A stretch of 32,601 nt of DNA from Scytonema tolypothrichoides VB-61278 (GTDB taxonomy: Bacteria > Cyanobacteriota > Cyanobacteriia > Cyanobacteriales > Nostocaceae), in assembly GCF_000828085.3 (NCBI RefSeq), contig NZ_JXCA02000019.1, positions 1 to 32,601 on the forward strand, in the 5' to 3' direction. A program made the translations under genes and the position numbers. Below the pieces are notes generated by a model that saw only the letters and a program-made list of their open reading frames with translations, was not told where the DNA came from and made no database searches. Positions 15,843 through 24,555 of the stretch are shown here, piece by piece (the stretch's first letter is position 1; each line of letters opens with the position of its first letter).

Positions 15843-18800
15843 GGAAGGAGGGAAGCAGCCAGTAATTGTAAAAGCTGCCCAATAATATGGATCATCAAAA
15901 CGCTTCTGTTTCTTCTGCGCAACTTCCTTCTTACCGAATTGCCATAACTTATTTCTGACATGAGGACGTAAAAGTTCTTCATCTCGTGGCAGCTTATCAA
16001 AGATAACTTGACACAATCTCTCCAGTTTATAATCTGTAAGATTACGAAACCATTTTTTCGCTTTTGCTAAAGCAATGGCTGGTGGTTTGCCTTTCTTGAG
16101 TTGCCAGTAAAAGTACATGACAAGCAAACTACTCGCATCATCATTCACAGTCCATAAAGTGCTGAGAACATTGCTGACACCTTGATAAACAAAAGCGCTG
16201 ACTAAACCAACATATTCATTTTCTATCGTTTGGTTGCCAGTTAAAGCAGTTTCGCAAGCAGCAAGAGTGACAAGCTGATAACCTGTAAAATCTATCTGGC
16301 AAATTTCCTCCACCGTGAGTTTATCTTCACCGCACAGGGCAAGAGCAGATTGTTTGGGATGCTCAAAATCATAACTGCCATGTCCGGTAAAGTGAAAGAT
16401 ATTGTATTTATCGGCAAGAGCATCTTGTACAGCGATTTTGGTTGCTTGTTTGCCAGAAATTCGCTTGTTGTTGGGATGGTTGAAAAGCTGGTTAATCGCA
16501 GCAGATTCGATTTCGGCATGGGGTAGGATATCAAAGCCTGCGCTGTCGGGATGTTCCACACTCAGCAATTGGTGTGATTCCTCGTTGCTTGTTGACGAAA
16601 TCTGCTGTAAAGATATGCCGACTTGGGCGCTGGGTAGATAAGTAGTGGTGAAATCTTCGGGAAACAGCGCATGAAGAGGGAAGCGGTGCAAGTCGCGGTG
16701 GGGAACCAAGATAAGATTTTGAATTGATTCGTTGTGAATTTCGTTGTTAATTTCGCTGAGTATAGCTGAGACATTGAGGATATCACCAAGCTGCTTGAGC
16801 ATTTGAGGCAAATTGTCACGCCAGTTGTTTTGTTGTGCAACTTGCTTATCTTCGCTTTTGCGCTCATCCTCATATTGTTGATTCCATTGTTTCACCCAGG
16901 TTTCAAACTCGCGTAAAAAGAAGGGAGTAGAAATGACACTGGGTTGAACGGCGTTGTGTTGAATAATAAAAGTGCTGAGGGCAAAGGGACTGAGATGCCA
17001 ATAGACAACAGCAGTTGTGGGATTCGTTAGCCGTTGCATATCAGCATACCTCGGACTGAGGATTTCTTGCTTCTGGGCATCTAGAATCCAAGTGAGGTAG
17101 AGATTTTTATTTCTCTCAGCAGCTTCTAACGCCAAGACAAACTCACCGTCTTCTACCAAAACATCAACCCGCATCTGCGAGAAGCTGATAAATTCAACTA
17201 CCAATTGTCGTTTCCGGAAAGAAGTCTTTTTGCTATTGAACAGGTTTGTAAAAACCTTTAACCCATGTCGCCGCCATTCCTTCGCATCTGCTGTTTTCCC
17301 CAAAGCCAAAAGAACGCGAATCAAATCTCGCACAATCTTTAAATGCAACTCTGGAAAATCTTCTGCTGTGAGAGTTTTTAGCGCTTCGTTGTAACTATTG
17401 ACGGCTTTGTACCAATAGCTGTGGGGACGGGAATCTTCTTGCCCTCGGAAGTAGTGAGCATTCCCTGTCTCGTAATGTAACAAGCCCCAACCTTCTGGGT
17501 GTGTGTGTTGGTGGCAATACTTCAACCCTTCCTTATAGCTTGCTAATTGTCCTTCATATCCGCGCTGGTTAAGATGGGGATTGTTTCTGGCAATTGCACT
17601 CATAAAAGCCAGCAGGGAATCACAACTCACTGATTCTCCTGCAGCAATACCTCGATTTAGCCAAGCTTGATGTAAGTCGGGTTTGAATTCAATGGCTTTG
17701 TCGTAGGATGTGATCGTATCTTCAATTCGCCCTAAGTTACCCAACGCCACCCCCCGGTTGTACCAAGCTTGATAGAAGTCGGGTTTGAATTCAATAGCTT
17801 TGTCGTAGGATGCGATCGCATCAGAAAATCGCCCTAAGTTCTCCAGCGCCAACCCCCGGTCGAACCAAGCTGCATCATCGTCGGGTTTGAATTCAATAGC
17901 TTTGTCGTAGGATGTGATCGCATCAGAAAATCGTCTTAAGTCAAAAAGCACCCTGCCTCGCTTGAACCAAGCTTGATGGAAGTCGGGTTTGAATTCAATA
18001 GCTTTGTCGTAGGATGCGATCGCATCAGAAAATCGCCCTAACTCATCCAGCATCATCCCCCGGTTGAACCAAGCTGCATCGTCGTCGGGTTTGAATTCAA
18101 CAGCTTTGTCGTAGGATGCGATCGCATCAGAAAATCGCCCTAAGTTATTCAGCGCCACGCCCCGGTTGTTCCAAGCTTGATGTAAGTCGGGTTTGAATTC
18201 AACGGCTTTGTCCAAGGATGTGATTGCATCAGAAAATCGCTTTAAGTTAAGCAGCGCTACGCCCCGGTAAAACCAAGCTTCATGTAAGTCGGGTTTGAAT
18301 TCAATTGCTTTGTCGTAGGATGCGATCGCTCCTTCAAAATTCCCTGTCCTACATTGTTCATTACCTTGGTTGAACCATATTACTGCCTCATCAGTCGTCG
18401 AATCACCAGTAGCATTGAACTGATTAACAAGTGCCTCAATAATTAATTGTGGATCATCTGTTTCAATTCCTAGCTGCTGAACAATTTGCTGCCGTAAGTT
18501 CTCATCCTGCTGTAACATCACCAATAACTTATCCAGGAGAATTACTGCATCTCCCTCCCCTCCTCCCTCTGCGCCCTCTGCGCCCTCTGCGCCTCTGCGG
18601 TTCGTTTCTCCTCCCCTCCCCAACAACCGCATCCCAATCTCACCCGCCACCTCACCCACTTCCCCAACACTCAACTCACCCAGCCGCACCATCCGGGAAG
18701 CTAACTCTCTATTCTCAGCACTTGATACCAACAATCTTTCACCACTCTGCTGCAACCACTCCACCAAACCAGCCTGAGTGATTTTATTTGCATCCAAAAA

Positions 18801-19001
18801 ACCCTTTACCCGTCCGCGACTCCAGCCCTCATTCACACCCGCCAACAGTTGAAGGAACAACGCTTCATACTCCGCATCCGTCAGTTGTTTGGGTGGTTCT
18901 ACCTTCCTCTGTTCCCCCGATTGAGGAGATTGCTTACTGCCAAATAACCGCTGAAAAAACCTTTTGAGCCACTGCCAAAGTCGCCTGAGCATCTGCCGCA
19001 C
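15807..19001 (-). CDS. TPR-CHAT caspase-like protease
   Basis: This 1064-aa protein heads a three-gene operon. Residues 1-25 form a basic amphipathic helix (MLRRLWQWLKRFFQRLF). Residues ~35-125 are a helical domain (EALFLQLLAGVNEGWSRGR; ELASRMVRLGEL) seen in other cyanobacterial CHAT proteins. Residues 129-152 are a low-complexity linker derived from an intergenic repeat. Seven 34-aa TPRs (FSDAIASYDKAIEFKPD type) and a degenerate eighth occupy ~204-450. A helical middle region follows, then CHAT at ~780-1050. The catalytic dyad is intact: H874 in HFTGHG and C916 in LAACETA. Related CHAT proteases are activated through their TPRs and cut partner proteins. The start is GTG 19001, or ATG 18992. 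The last ~11 residues are repeat-derived. hemW ends 39 bases upstream on the same strand. Confidence 0.93.
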   Translation of the reverse strand: MRQMLRRLWQWLKRFFQRLFGSKQSPQSGEQRKVEPPKQLTDAEYEALFLQLLAGVNEGWSRGRVKGFLDANKITQAGLVEWLQQSGERLLVSSAENRELASRMVRLGELSVGEVGEVAGEIGMRLLGRGGETNRRGAEGAEGAEGGGEGDAVILLDKLLVMLQQDENLRQQIVQQLGIETDDPQLIIEALVNQFNATGDSTTDEAVIWFNQGNEQCRTGNFEGAIASYDKAIEFKPDLHEAWFYRGVALLNLKRFSDAITSLDKAVEFKPDLHQAWNNRGVALNNLGRFSDAIASYDKAVEFKPDDDAAWFNRGMMLDELGRFSDAIASYDKAIEFKPDFHQAWFKRGRVLFDLRRFSDAITSYDKAIEFKPDDDAAWFDRGLALENLGRFSDAIASYDKAIEFKPDFYQAWYNRGVALGNLGRIEDTITSYDKAIEFKPDLHQAWLNRGIAAGESVSCDSLLAFMSAIARNNPHLNQRGYEGQLASYKEGLKYCHQHTHPEGWGLLHYETGNAHYFRGQEDSRPHSYWYKAVNSYNEALKTLTAEDFPELHLKIVRDLIRVLLALGKTADAKEWRRHGLKVFTNLFNSKKTSFRKRQLVVEFISFSQMRVDVLVEDGEFVLALEAAERNKNLYLTWILDAQKQEILSPRYADMQRLTNPTTAVVYWHLSPFALSTFIIQHNAVQPSVISTPFFLREFETWVKQWNQQYEDERKSEDKQVAQQNNWRDNLPQMLKQLGDILNVSAILSEINNEIHNESIQNLILVPHRDLHRFPLHALFPEDFTTTYLPSAQVGISLQQISSTSNEESHQLLSVEHPDSAGFDILPHAEIESAAINQLFNHPNNKRISGKQATKIAVQDALADKYNIFHFTGHGSYDFEHPKQSALALCGEDKLTVEEICQIDFTGYQLVTLAACETALTGNQTIENEYVGLVSAFVYQGVSNVLSTLWTVNDDASSLLVMYFYWQLKKGKPPAIALAKAKKWFRNLTDYKLERLCQVIFDKLPRDEELLRPHVRNKLWQFGKKEVAQKKQKRFDDPYYWAAFTITGCFPPSLVPSLRLGMHF

Positions 19002-19040
19002 TTGTGTATCGCATTTATCTTGTATTCTAGCAATTTCACT

Positions 19041-20225
19041 TTATTCCCCCAACTCCTTAAACAACTTCGCCAACATCACATTAGAGAACAAAAACCCCTC
19101 GGGATCAGTCAACCGCAACCTTTGTTGCACAACTTCCACCCAACCTTTATCAAAGTATGGTTGCAAACACTCGTGAATCTTCTCTACCTTCTTTTCCCCA
19201 AACTGTTCCGCCAAAACTGTCAAACTCACACCTTCTGCCAAACGCAACCCCAACATTAAAGTTTCTAATAAAACTTCATCTGGTGATGTGACTTCGCAAT
19301 CAATCACACCTCCATCTTGCACCCACTGATAATACTCCTTCGTTTTACGCGGACGGGTGAAGCGTTTTGCTTCTACGTAACTTGCAGCACCCATACCAAA
19401 GCCATAATACGGGCGATTTTCCCAATAAACTCGATTATGGCGACACTGATGTCCGGGCTGTGCATAATTGGAAATTTCATAATGGTTATAACCAGCACCC
19501 GTCAAAATTTGCTGTGCCATACGGTACATTTTGACTGTAGTTTCATCTGTTGGTAAAGGTTGATCCCCGGCTTTGTAATAACGACCAAAAGCTGTTCCAG
19601 GCTCAATCGTTAGGTCGTATATTGATATATGCGTGGGTGCTATAGCAACCGCTTTTTCTAAAGACTCCTGCCACCTATCTAAAGTCTGATGTGGTAAACC
19701 CGAAATTAAGTCTATACTGAATTCGGGAATCATCACCTGCCGAATTAAGTCTACAGCTGCGAAGATATCAGAGACGGAGTGCGATCGCCCACAAACTTGC
19801 AATAAGTTTTCTTGAAACGCCTGTACACCTAAACTTATCCGATTCACACCTGCACTGCGGTAACCTTGTAAGTGTACCAAATCAAAGGTACCTGGGTCTA
19901 TTTCCATCGAAATTTCTGCCCCAGCAGATACACCAAACCGATTGTCAAGCGCTTCCAATATCCGTTGTAACTGTTCTGTAGACAAAAGAGAAGGAGTACC
20001 ACCGCCAAAGAAAATTGTTATCAATGGTTGACCAAGGGCTGGCGTGATGGCAATTTCTTGACATAGCGTATTAACATATTGGCAGATAGTGCCAGATGTT
20101 TGACCTCGTAAATGTTCCCCCACAACAGATACAGGGAAATCACAGTAAAAACATCGCCTTCTACAAAAGGGAATATGAATGTAAGCAGAACTGGGAACGC
20201 TAGAAGTAGAAACTTTTGGAATCAT
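19041..20225 (-). CDS. hemW: Radical SAM haem chaperone HemW (oxygen-independent coproporphyrinogen oxidase-like)
   Basis: This is a 394-aa protein from ATG 20225; an in-frame start at 20273 adds 16 residues with no family character. The radical-SAM cluster motif is CRRRCFYC (C21, C25, C28), followed by Asp-Phe where HemN has a fourth cysteine. That marks HemW rather than HemN. FGGGTPSLL, EIDPGTFD, GVNRISLGVQAF and SIDLISGLPHQT are the expected glycine-rich and SAM-binding segments. HemW inserts haem into client proteins. The C-terminal winged-helix-like domain (GLRLAEGVSLTVLAEQFG) is present. No defects are seen. Confidence 0.93.
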   Translation of the reverse strand: MIPKVSTSSVPSSAYIHIPFCRRRCFYCDFPVSVVGEHLRGQTSGTICQYVNTLCQEIAITPALGQPLITIFFGGGTPSLLSTEQLQRILEALDNRFGVSAGAEISMEIDPGTFDLVHLQGYRSAGVNRISLGVQAFQENLLQVCGRSHSVSDIFAAVDLIRQVMIPEFSIDLISGLPHQTLDRWQESLEKAVAIAPTHISIYDLTIEPGTAFGRYYKAGDQPLPTDETTVKMYRMAQQILTGAGYNHYEISNYAQPGHQCRHNRVYWENRPYYGFGMGAASYVEAKRFTRPRKTKEYYQWVQDGGVIDCEVTSPDEVLLETLMLGLRLAEGVSLTVLAEQFGEKKVEKIHECLQPYFDKGWVEVVQQRLRLTDPEGFLFSNVMLAKLFKELGE

Positions 20226-20478
20226 GTTGATACAGATTTCAATTATTTTTGAGACAATGACAAACTCACGCAAATTATTATGTCATTTATATTTTTTTAT
20301 CGTTTTACAACAAAAAGATGAAAAAGATAAAGCATAAAAGTCTTTGGTTATAATGATTGCAGATGTTGTCATACTAAGCGCTTAGTATGATTGTAAATGT
20401 TTCTAAATTTCTCAAACCGAGGAAACAAAAAATACTTTACTTTTTCAATTAACACAGTTGCAGGAAAACCATACAACA

Positions 20479-21555
20479 ATGTTTGATGCCATCATTATTT
20501 TCTCATTCATCCTGGCAGCAGCGGGCTTAGGTTACTACAGCACGGATTTGTTACCGAGTGCGGCACTATCTAGAGTTTCTAACATGGAAGCTTTACGTCT
20601 AGTTGTCGCTACTTTTGCCGCCATATTTGGGGGTGCATTTGGATTAAGTTTTCAAACGGCATATCGTCGCTTGGAGGCTCAAGTCCGAGAACTACCACTT
20701 GAAGTTATCTTAACTCGTGCCATCGGATTAATCATTGGACTATTGATCGCAAACTTAATGCTCGCCCCTCTGTTTTTGCTACCAATTCCAGCAGATTTTG
20801 GTTTTATAAAACCGCTGGTTGCTGTTGTTGGTAGCATCATACTATCTTACACTGGTATGAATTTGGCAGATACCCACGGGCGTGGATTATTAAGGTTCAT
20901 TAATCCCAACACTGTGGAAACAATGGTTGTGGAAGGAACTCTCAAACCTGCCAACACCAAAGTTGTAGACACCAGTTGCATTATCGATGGTCGCATTGAA
21001 ACACTGCTAGAAACTGGATTTTTGGAAGGACAGATTATCGTGCCGCAGTTTGTCTTGCAAGAGTTGCAACAAGTAGCTGATGCAAACAAAGACCTAAAAC
21101 GAGTACGCGGAAGGCGAGGATTAGAAATTCTCAACAGGATTCGGGCAGCATACCCTGAACGTATTCTGATCAACTCAGTTGATTATGAGGATATTACCAC
21201 AGTTGATGCTAAATTAGTACGCTTTGCTCAAGAAATCAATGGTACGTTGCTAACCAATGACTACAACTTATCCAAAGTTGCTAGCGTCCAAAAAGTACCT
21301 GTATTGAATGTTAACGATTTGGTGAACGCAGTGCGTCCTACCTATCTACCTGGTGACAACATTGATCTCAAGATTCTAAAAGAGGGTAAAGAACCCAGTC
21401 AAGGCATTGGCTATTTAAACGATGGCACAATGGTTGTCGTTGAGGAAGGTAGCAATTATGTAGGAAACGAACTCCGAGTCGTCGTTACAAGTGCTTTACA
21501 GACTTCCGCAGGAAGAATGATTTTCGCGAAGCCCCAAGCTTCAGCATTGGCATGA
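20479..21555 (+). CDS. Membrane-anchored PIN/TRAM-domain nuclease (YacL-like)
   Basis: This 358-aa protein starts at ATG 20479; an in-frame TTG at 20458 is unlikely. Residues 3-18, 41-60, 80-101 and 110-127 are hydrophobic membrane segments. A PIN ribonuclease domain spans ~163-285 with the expected acids D164 (VVDTSCIIDG), E195 (VLQELQQVAD), D243 (TVDAKLV) and D261 (LLTNDYNL). A TRAM RNA-binding domain occupies ~288-350. The architecture matches the conserved YacL-type PIN/TRAM proteins of cyanobacteria and Firmicutes; their RNA target is not established. The stop overlaps the start of a zinc-ribbon gene by four bases (ATGA), so the pair is translationally coupled. Confidence 0.92.
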   Translation: MFDAIIIFSFILAAAGLGYYSTDLLPSAALSRVSNMEALRLVVATFAAIFGGAFGLSFQTAYRRLEAQVRELPLEVILTRAIGLIIGLLIANLMLAPLFLLPIPADFGFIKPLVAVVGSIILSYTGMNLADTHGRGLLRFINPNTVETMVVEGTLKPANTKVVDTSCIIDGRIETLLETGFLEGQIIVPQFVLQELQQVADANKDLKRVRGRRGLEILNRIRAAYPERILINSVDYEDITTVDAKLVRFAQEINGTLLTNDYNLSKVASVQKVPVLNVNDLVNAVRPTYLPGDNIDLKILKEGKEPSQGIGYLNDGTMVVVEEGSNYVGNELRVVVTSALQTSAGRMIFAKPQASALA

Positions 21556-21746
21556 AGGCAATGGCACGTTCAATTCGAGTTAAACTTTGTGGTCGGTGCA
21601 GCCAAGCTGCACCGACTCTTTATCGGGTAAAGTGTAAAGAAGATGGAGATTGGATTTTTGTTTGTCCTGAATGTTGGCAGCAGGTGAGTCAGGATAACCC
21701 GTTTTATGTTTATGGTGGGACGTGGAAGGCAAAGAAAAAGCATTAG
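21552..21746 (+). CDS. Small zinc-ribbon protein coupled to the PIN/TRAM gene
   Basis: This 64-aa protein has KLCGRCSQAAPTLYRVKC and FVCPECWQQV: two CxxC pairs ~25 residues apart make a zinc ribbon. It ends with the basic tail WKAKKKH. It begins in an ATGA overlap with the upstream stop; a second ATG at 21561 is possible. The tight coupling to a membrane PIN/TRAM protein suggests a partner in RNA binding or processing. That is an inference; I do not recognise a named family. Confidence 0.8.
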   Translation: MKAMARSIRVKLCGRCSQAAPTLYRVKCKEDGDWIFVCPECWQQVSQDNPFYVYGGTWKAKKKH

Positions 21747-21823
21747 TACAAATGAGTGAGGCAGTGAAATCAATTGAAAAACGCTGTAAATCTTTGACTA
21801 TTACAGTCATATTCTTTGTTTCT

Positions 21824-22210
21824 TTACAGCTGATAAATTTCAAGAGGTAGATTATCTGGATCTTTAAAAAAAGTAAATTTCTTACCAGTTATTTCATCAA
21901 TCCTAATATCTTCCACCTCTACCCCCTTCAATTCTAAATAACTAACCATTTGCTCAATATCATCAACCTCAAAAGCCAGATGCCTTAAACCACAAGCCTC
22001 TGGATTGCTGCTTCTTTCTGGAGGATTGGGAAAAGAAAATAACTCAATTTGATGATTTTCTCCTACCTTTAAATCTAATTTATAAGAATTTCTTTGAGCA
22101 CGGTAGGTTTCATGAATAATAGAAAAACCTAAAAGTTCTGTGTAAAACTTCTTAGAACGCTCGTAATCAGAGCAAATAATCGCCACATGATGAATCCCAG
22201 TAGTTTTCAT
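21824..22210 (-). CDS. VOC-family protein, glyoxalase I-like (YaeR/GloA2 type)
   Basis: This 128-aa, single vicinal-oxygen-chelate protein has two beta-alpha-beta-beta-beta modules. The metal ligands expected of the family are visible: H8 (IHHVAI), E56 (QIELFSFP), H77 (LRHLAFEV) and E124 (PLEIYQL). KKFYTELLGFSIIHE and FFKDPDNLPLEI are strongly conserved in the YaeR/GloA2 subgroup, whose true substrate is uncertain; methylglyoxal detoxification is often proposed. It starts at ATG 22210, downstream of the vWA gene on the same strand but separated by a hairpin. Confidence 0.88.
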   Translation of the reverse strand: MKTTGIHHVAIICSDYERSKKFYTELLGFSIIHETYRAQRNSYKLDLKVGENHQIELFSFPNPPERSSNPEACGLRHLAFEVDDIEQMVSYLELKGVEVEDIRIDEITGKKFTFFKDPDNLPLEIYQL

Positions 22211-22234
22211 TCTGTTCTTTTCTCTTTTCTCTAT

Positions 22235-22270
22235 CTCTGTGTCCTCTGCGTCCTCTGCGGTTCATTTCTC
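22235..22270. repeat. CTCTGCG-type intergenic repeat
   Basis: Runs of CTCTGTGTCCTCTGCG and TCCTCTGCGGTTCATTTCTC belong to the widespread cyanobacterial repeat that also occurs, in frame, inside the CHAT gene at about 18565-18610. Confidence 0.6.
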
Positions 22271-22274
22271 ATAA

Positions 22275-22295
22275 GGGCAGGCTTTTTGCCTGCCC
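22275..22295 (-). terminator. Hairpin after the vWA gene
   Basis: GGGCAGGC and GCCTGCCC form an 8-bp GC-rich stem around a TTTTT loop (AAAAA on the minus strand), seven bases after the vWA stop. There is no long U tract, so it may be a repeat or a weak terminator. Confidence 0.45.
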
Positions 22296-22301
22296 CATAA
22301 A

Positions 22302-23549
22302 CTAAGAATCCTGCAAAATAGTCTTAGACACAATTCTAGTTTTCTTGCGATCGCTTTCCGATAACTCTTCACCAGCCTGCAAGCGAGTGGCAGAAGTTTG
22401 CAACACCGTTGCTGCACTTTTATCTCCCATTTGTAGGGCGGTTTTGGCAGCAGTTTGTAACATTGTTGCAGCACCAGCGCGATCGCCTTGTTGCAATTTT
22501 GCTTCTGCTAGTTGTGTTTGCCGATATTTGGCTAACGCCAAAATATGTTGCTGCACTTGAGGAGTTGCAGAAGGTTGGTAGGCTTGTACCACATTCGCCT
22601 CAACAGGGATGTTTTCTGAAAGTAACCCTGTTTTATTTTCTGCTGGATCATCGTAGCGGACTTGCAACCTTGCGATCGTCTGTCTACCTTCTGGCAAATG
22701 TCCTAAATAAATATTTGCCAATATAACCCGTTCCACATCTTTCATCAAATCTCCCAAGCGGACAGCAAAACGTCCGTCAGGTTCTGGCTGAACTGGCAAT
22801 TCTATTGTGTCTGGGGCAACTTGCGCAATAGGTTTTAGTTCTGCAAAGCGTACATTAGGTACCAGAGAAAATAATAAATAAGCATTCGTCAATCCTACTG
22901 TTTGAATACGGTGAAAAAGGCGACTAAACTCATCTATTGCTTGTTCTGGTTGCTGAATGTAAGACAAAGTTCCACTTCCAGCATCAGCGATTTTTTCCAG
23001 AACATCCTGGTTCCAATTATCGCCAAATCCTAAGGTGTTCAAAGTCAAATTGTAACCAGCAGCCAATTGCGCAAATTTCAGACAGCGGTTATTGTCACCG
23101 TGTTCATTTTCACCATCAGTTAACAGAAAAACTTGAGAAATTGTTTCTTTTTTCCCTTTCGCCAATTCTTCAATACCTAAGCGCAAACCTTCATCAATAG
23201 CAGTTCCACCATCAGCAGAAAGACGATTTATTTGCTGCTTAATTCGTTCCGGGTTTTCAATCGTCTGATTAGGGACTAAAACCTTTGCACGGTGGTCAAA
23301 AACAACAACACTCAGGCGATCCCCAGGATTGAGTTTGTCAACAAGACGATTCGCTGCTTTTTTGACAGTTTCCAAAGGTCGCCCACTCATGGAGCCACTA
23401 TGATCGAGAACTAGGCATAAATTCAATGGAACATTGCGATCCAGATTTCCTGCAATCGCAGAAATAGAAATTGCCAACTGACGTTGACTGTTGATTTGAC
23501 TAGCATCTAAATTACCATCATTGAGAGCAGGCTGCAAGCTAACCTTCAT
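22302..23549 (-). CDS. von Willebrand factor A-domain protein
   Basis: This 415-aa cytosolic protein has no signal peptide or membrane segment. The vWA domain spans ~40-215 with a complete MIDAS metal site: D49, S51 and S53 in LDHSGSMSG, Thr in DGGTAIDEG and Asp in FLLTDGENEHG. The remaining ~200 residues form a beta-rich region (VPNVRFAELKPIAQVAPDTI) and a helical tail. The tail has repeated Ala/Gln segments (LQQGDRAGAATMLQTAAKTA, then LQMGDKSAATVLQ) like a TPR-type hairpin. vWA proteins bind partners through the metal ion. The partner is unknown; no MoxR ATPase is adjacent. Confidence 0.9.
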   Translation of the reverse strand: MKVSLQPALNDGNLDASQINSQRQLAISISAIAGNLDRNVPLNLCLVLDHSGSMSGRPLETVKKAANRLVDKLNPGDRLSVVVFDHRAKVLVPNQTIENPERIKQQINRLSADGGTAIDEGLRLGIEELAKGKKETISQVFLLTDGENEHGDNNRCLKFAQLAAGYNLTLNTLGFGDNWNQDVLEKIADAGSGTLSYIQQPEQAIDEFSRLFHRIQTVGLTNAYLLFSLVPNVRFAELKPIAQVAPDTIELPVQPEPDGRFAVRLGDLMKDVERVILANIYLGHLPEGRQTIARLQVRYDDPAENKTGLLSENIPVEANVVQAYQPSATPQVQQHILALAKYRQTQLAEAKLQQGDRAGAATMLQTAAKTALQMGDKSAATVLQTSATRLQAGEELSESDRKKTRIVSKTILQDS

Positions 23550-23824
23550 AACCCCATAAGATTCCTAAACGGACCATACATATTTATAAATAACTTCAAA
23601 GTACAGTCTTAGCACTTCGGAAAACTTCTTCAACAAGAACTTTAAATAATCTTCCCAAGGAACTGAGCTAGCAAATAAGCTAAGAAAATACTTTTTTGTA
23701 CTTTCCTTTATACCCTAACCCCTTTACACCGCAATACCCTAGAGAGAAATCCACACCTCCAAGCGAGCAAGCATCGCGCTAGGATGTACTACAGTTAATG
23801 GTATGAATTTAAGCAACAGTTGCT
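23550..23824. other. Divergent promoter region between the vWA gene and clpR
   Basis: This 275-base gap lies between genes pointing away from each other, so it must carry both promoters. I see no repeat, palindrome or RNA gene with confidence; the stretch around 23700-23760 is only somewhat C-rich. Confidence 0.4.
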
Positions 23825-24523
23825 ATGGAAAACTCCATCATTAAGGCTGTGCAAGCGTCTTATTACGGCGACAGCTCCTACCGGACACCGCCGCCAGATT
23901 TACCTTCTCTAATGTTAAAAGAACGTATCATATACTTGGGCTTGCCCCTAGTTTCACCAGATGAGTATAAACAGCAACTGGGAGTAGACGTCACAGAACT
24001 TATTATTGCTCAGCTTCTGTACCTGCAGTATGAAGATCCGGATAAGCCCATTTCTATCTACATCAACTCCACGGGCACTTCTTGGTACACTGGTGATGCC
24101 ATAGGTTCTGAAACTGAAGCTTTTGCCATCTGTGACACCATTAAATACATTAAGCCGCCAGTCAATACCATCTGTCTGGGTTATGCTATGGGTACAGCGG
24201 CAATGATTCTCTCTTCTGGAACGAAGGGACAGCGTGCTAGTTTACCGAATGCGTCGATTGTTCTGCACCAGGCAAAACGTGGTACTGGCTACGCTCAAGC
24301 GACAGACATTCAAATCCAAGCACAAGAAGTGCTCAAAAACAAGCAAATGATTTTGGATATTTTCTCACGCAATACAGGACAGCCTGTAGAGAGAATCTCT
24401 AAAGATTTAGATCGCAAATTGTACATGACACCCCAACAAGCCAAAGAATATGGCTTGATTGACCGGGTTTTAGAAAGTAGCAAAGAACTTCCTCAAGCAT
24501 TGGCTGCTGCTGTTCCTCGTTAA
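23825..24523 (+). CDS. clpR: ClpR, catalytically inactive ClpP-like subunit
   Basis: This 232-aa ClpP-fold protein has the cyanobacterial/plastid ClpR N-terminus (YYGDSSYRTPPPDLPSL). The catalytic Ser of ClpP (GMAASMG) is replaced by Gly123 in LGYAMGTAAM. The catalytic Asp position is Lys198 (LDRKLYM), while His148 (VLHQA) remains. Two of three triad residues are therefore missing, as expected for ClpR. It forms a mixed ring with ClpP3 that, together with ClpC, makes an essential protease in cyanobacteria (established knowledge). It precedes clpP3 by 32 bases in an operon. Confidence 0.95.
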   Translation: MENSIIKAVQASYYGDSSYRTPPPDLPSLMLKERIIYLGLPLVSPDEYKQQLGVDVTELIIAQLLYLQYEDPDKPISIYINSTGTSWYTGDAIGSETEAFAICDTIKYIKPPVNTICLGYAMGTAAMILSSGTKGQRASLPNASIVLHQAKRGTGYAQATDIQIQAQEVLKNKQMILDIFSRNTGQPVERISKDLDRKLYMTPQQAKEYGLIDRVLESSKELPQALAAAVPR

Positions 24524-24555
24524 ATCTTATTTTTCGTTAAAAGCAAGAGAATCTT

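Noticed and set aside
15604-16000. Short frames on both strands around the tandem repeat
   Set aside because: They are translations of the 119-bp repeat and of the antisense of the CHAT gene end.
17640-18390. Regular ~102-bp DNA repeats as a possible array
   Set aside because: They encode 34-aa TPR units in frame within the CHAT gene.
23825-24523. ClpR as an active ClpP or a damaged clpP gene
   Set aside because: Loss of Ser and Asp with an otherwise full fold is the normal state of ClpR, not decay.
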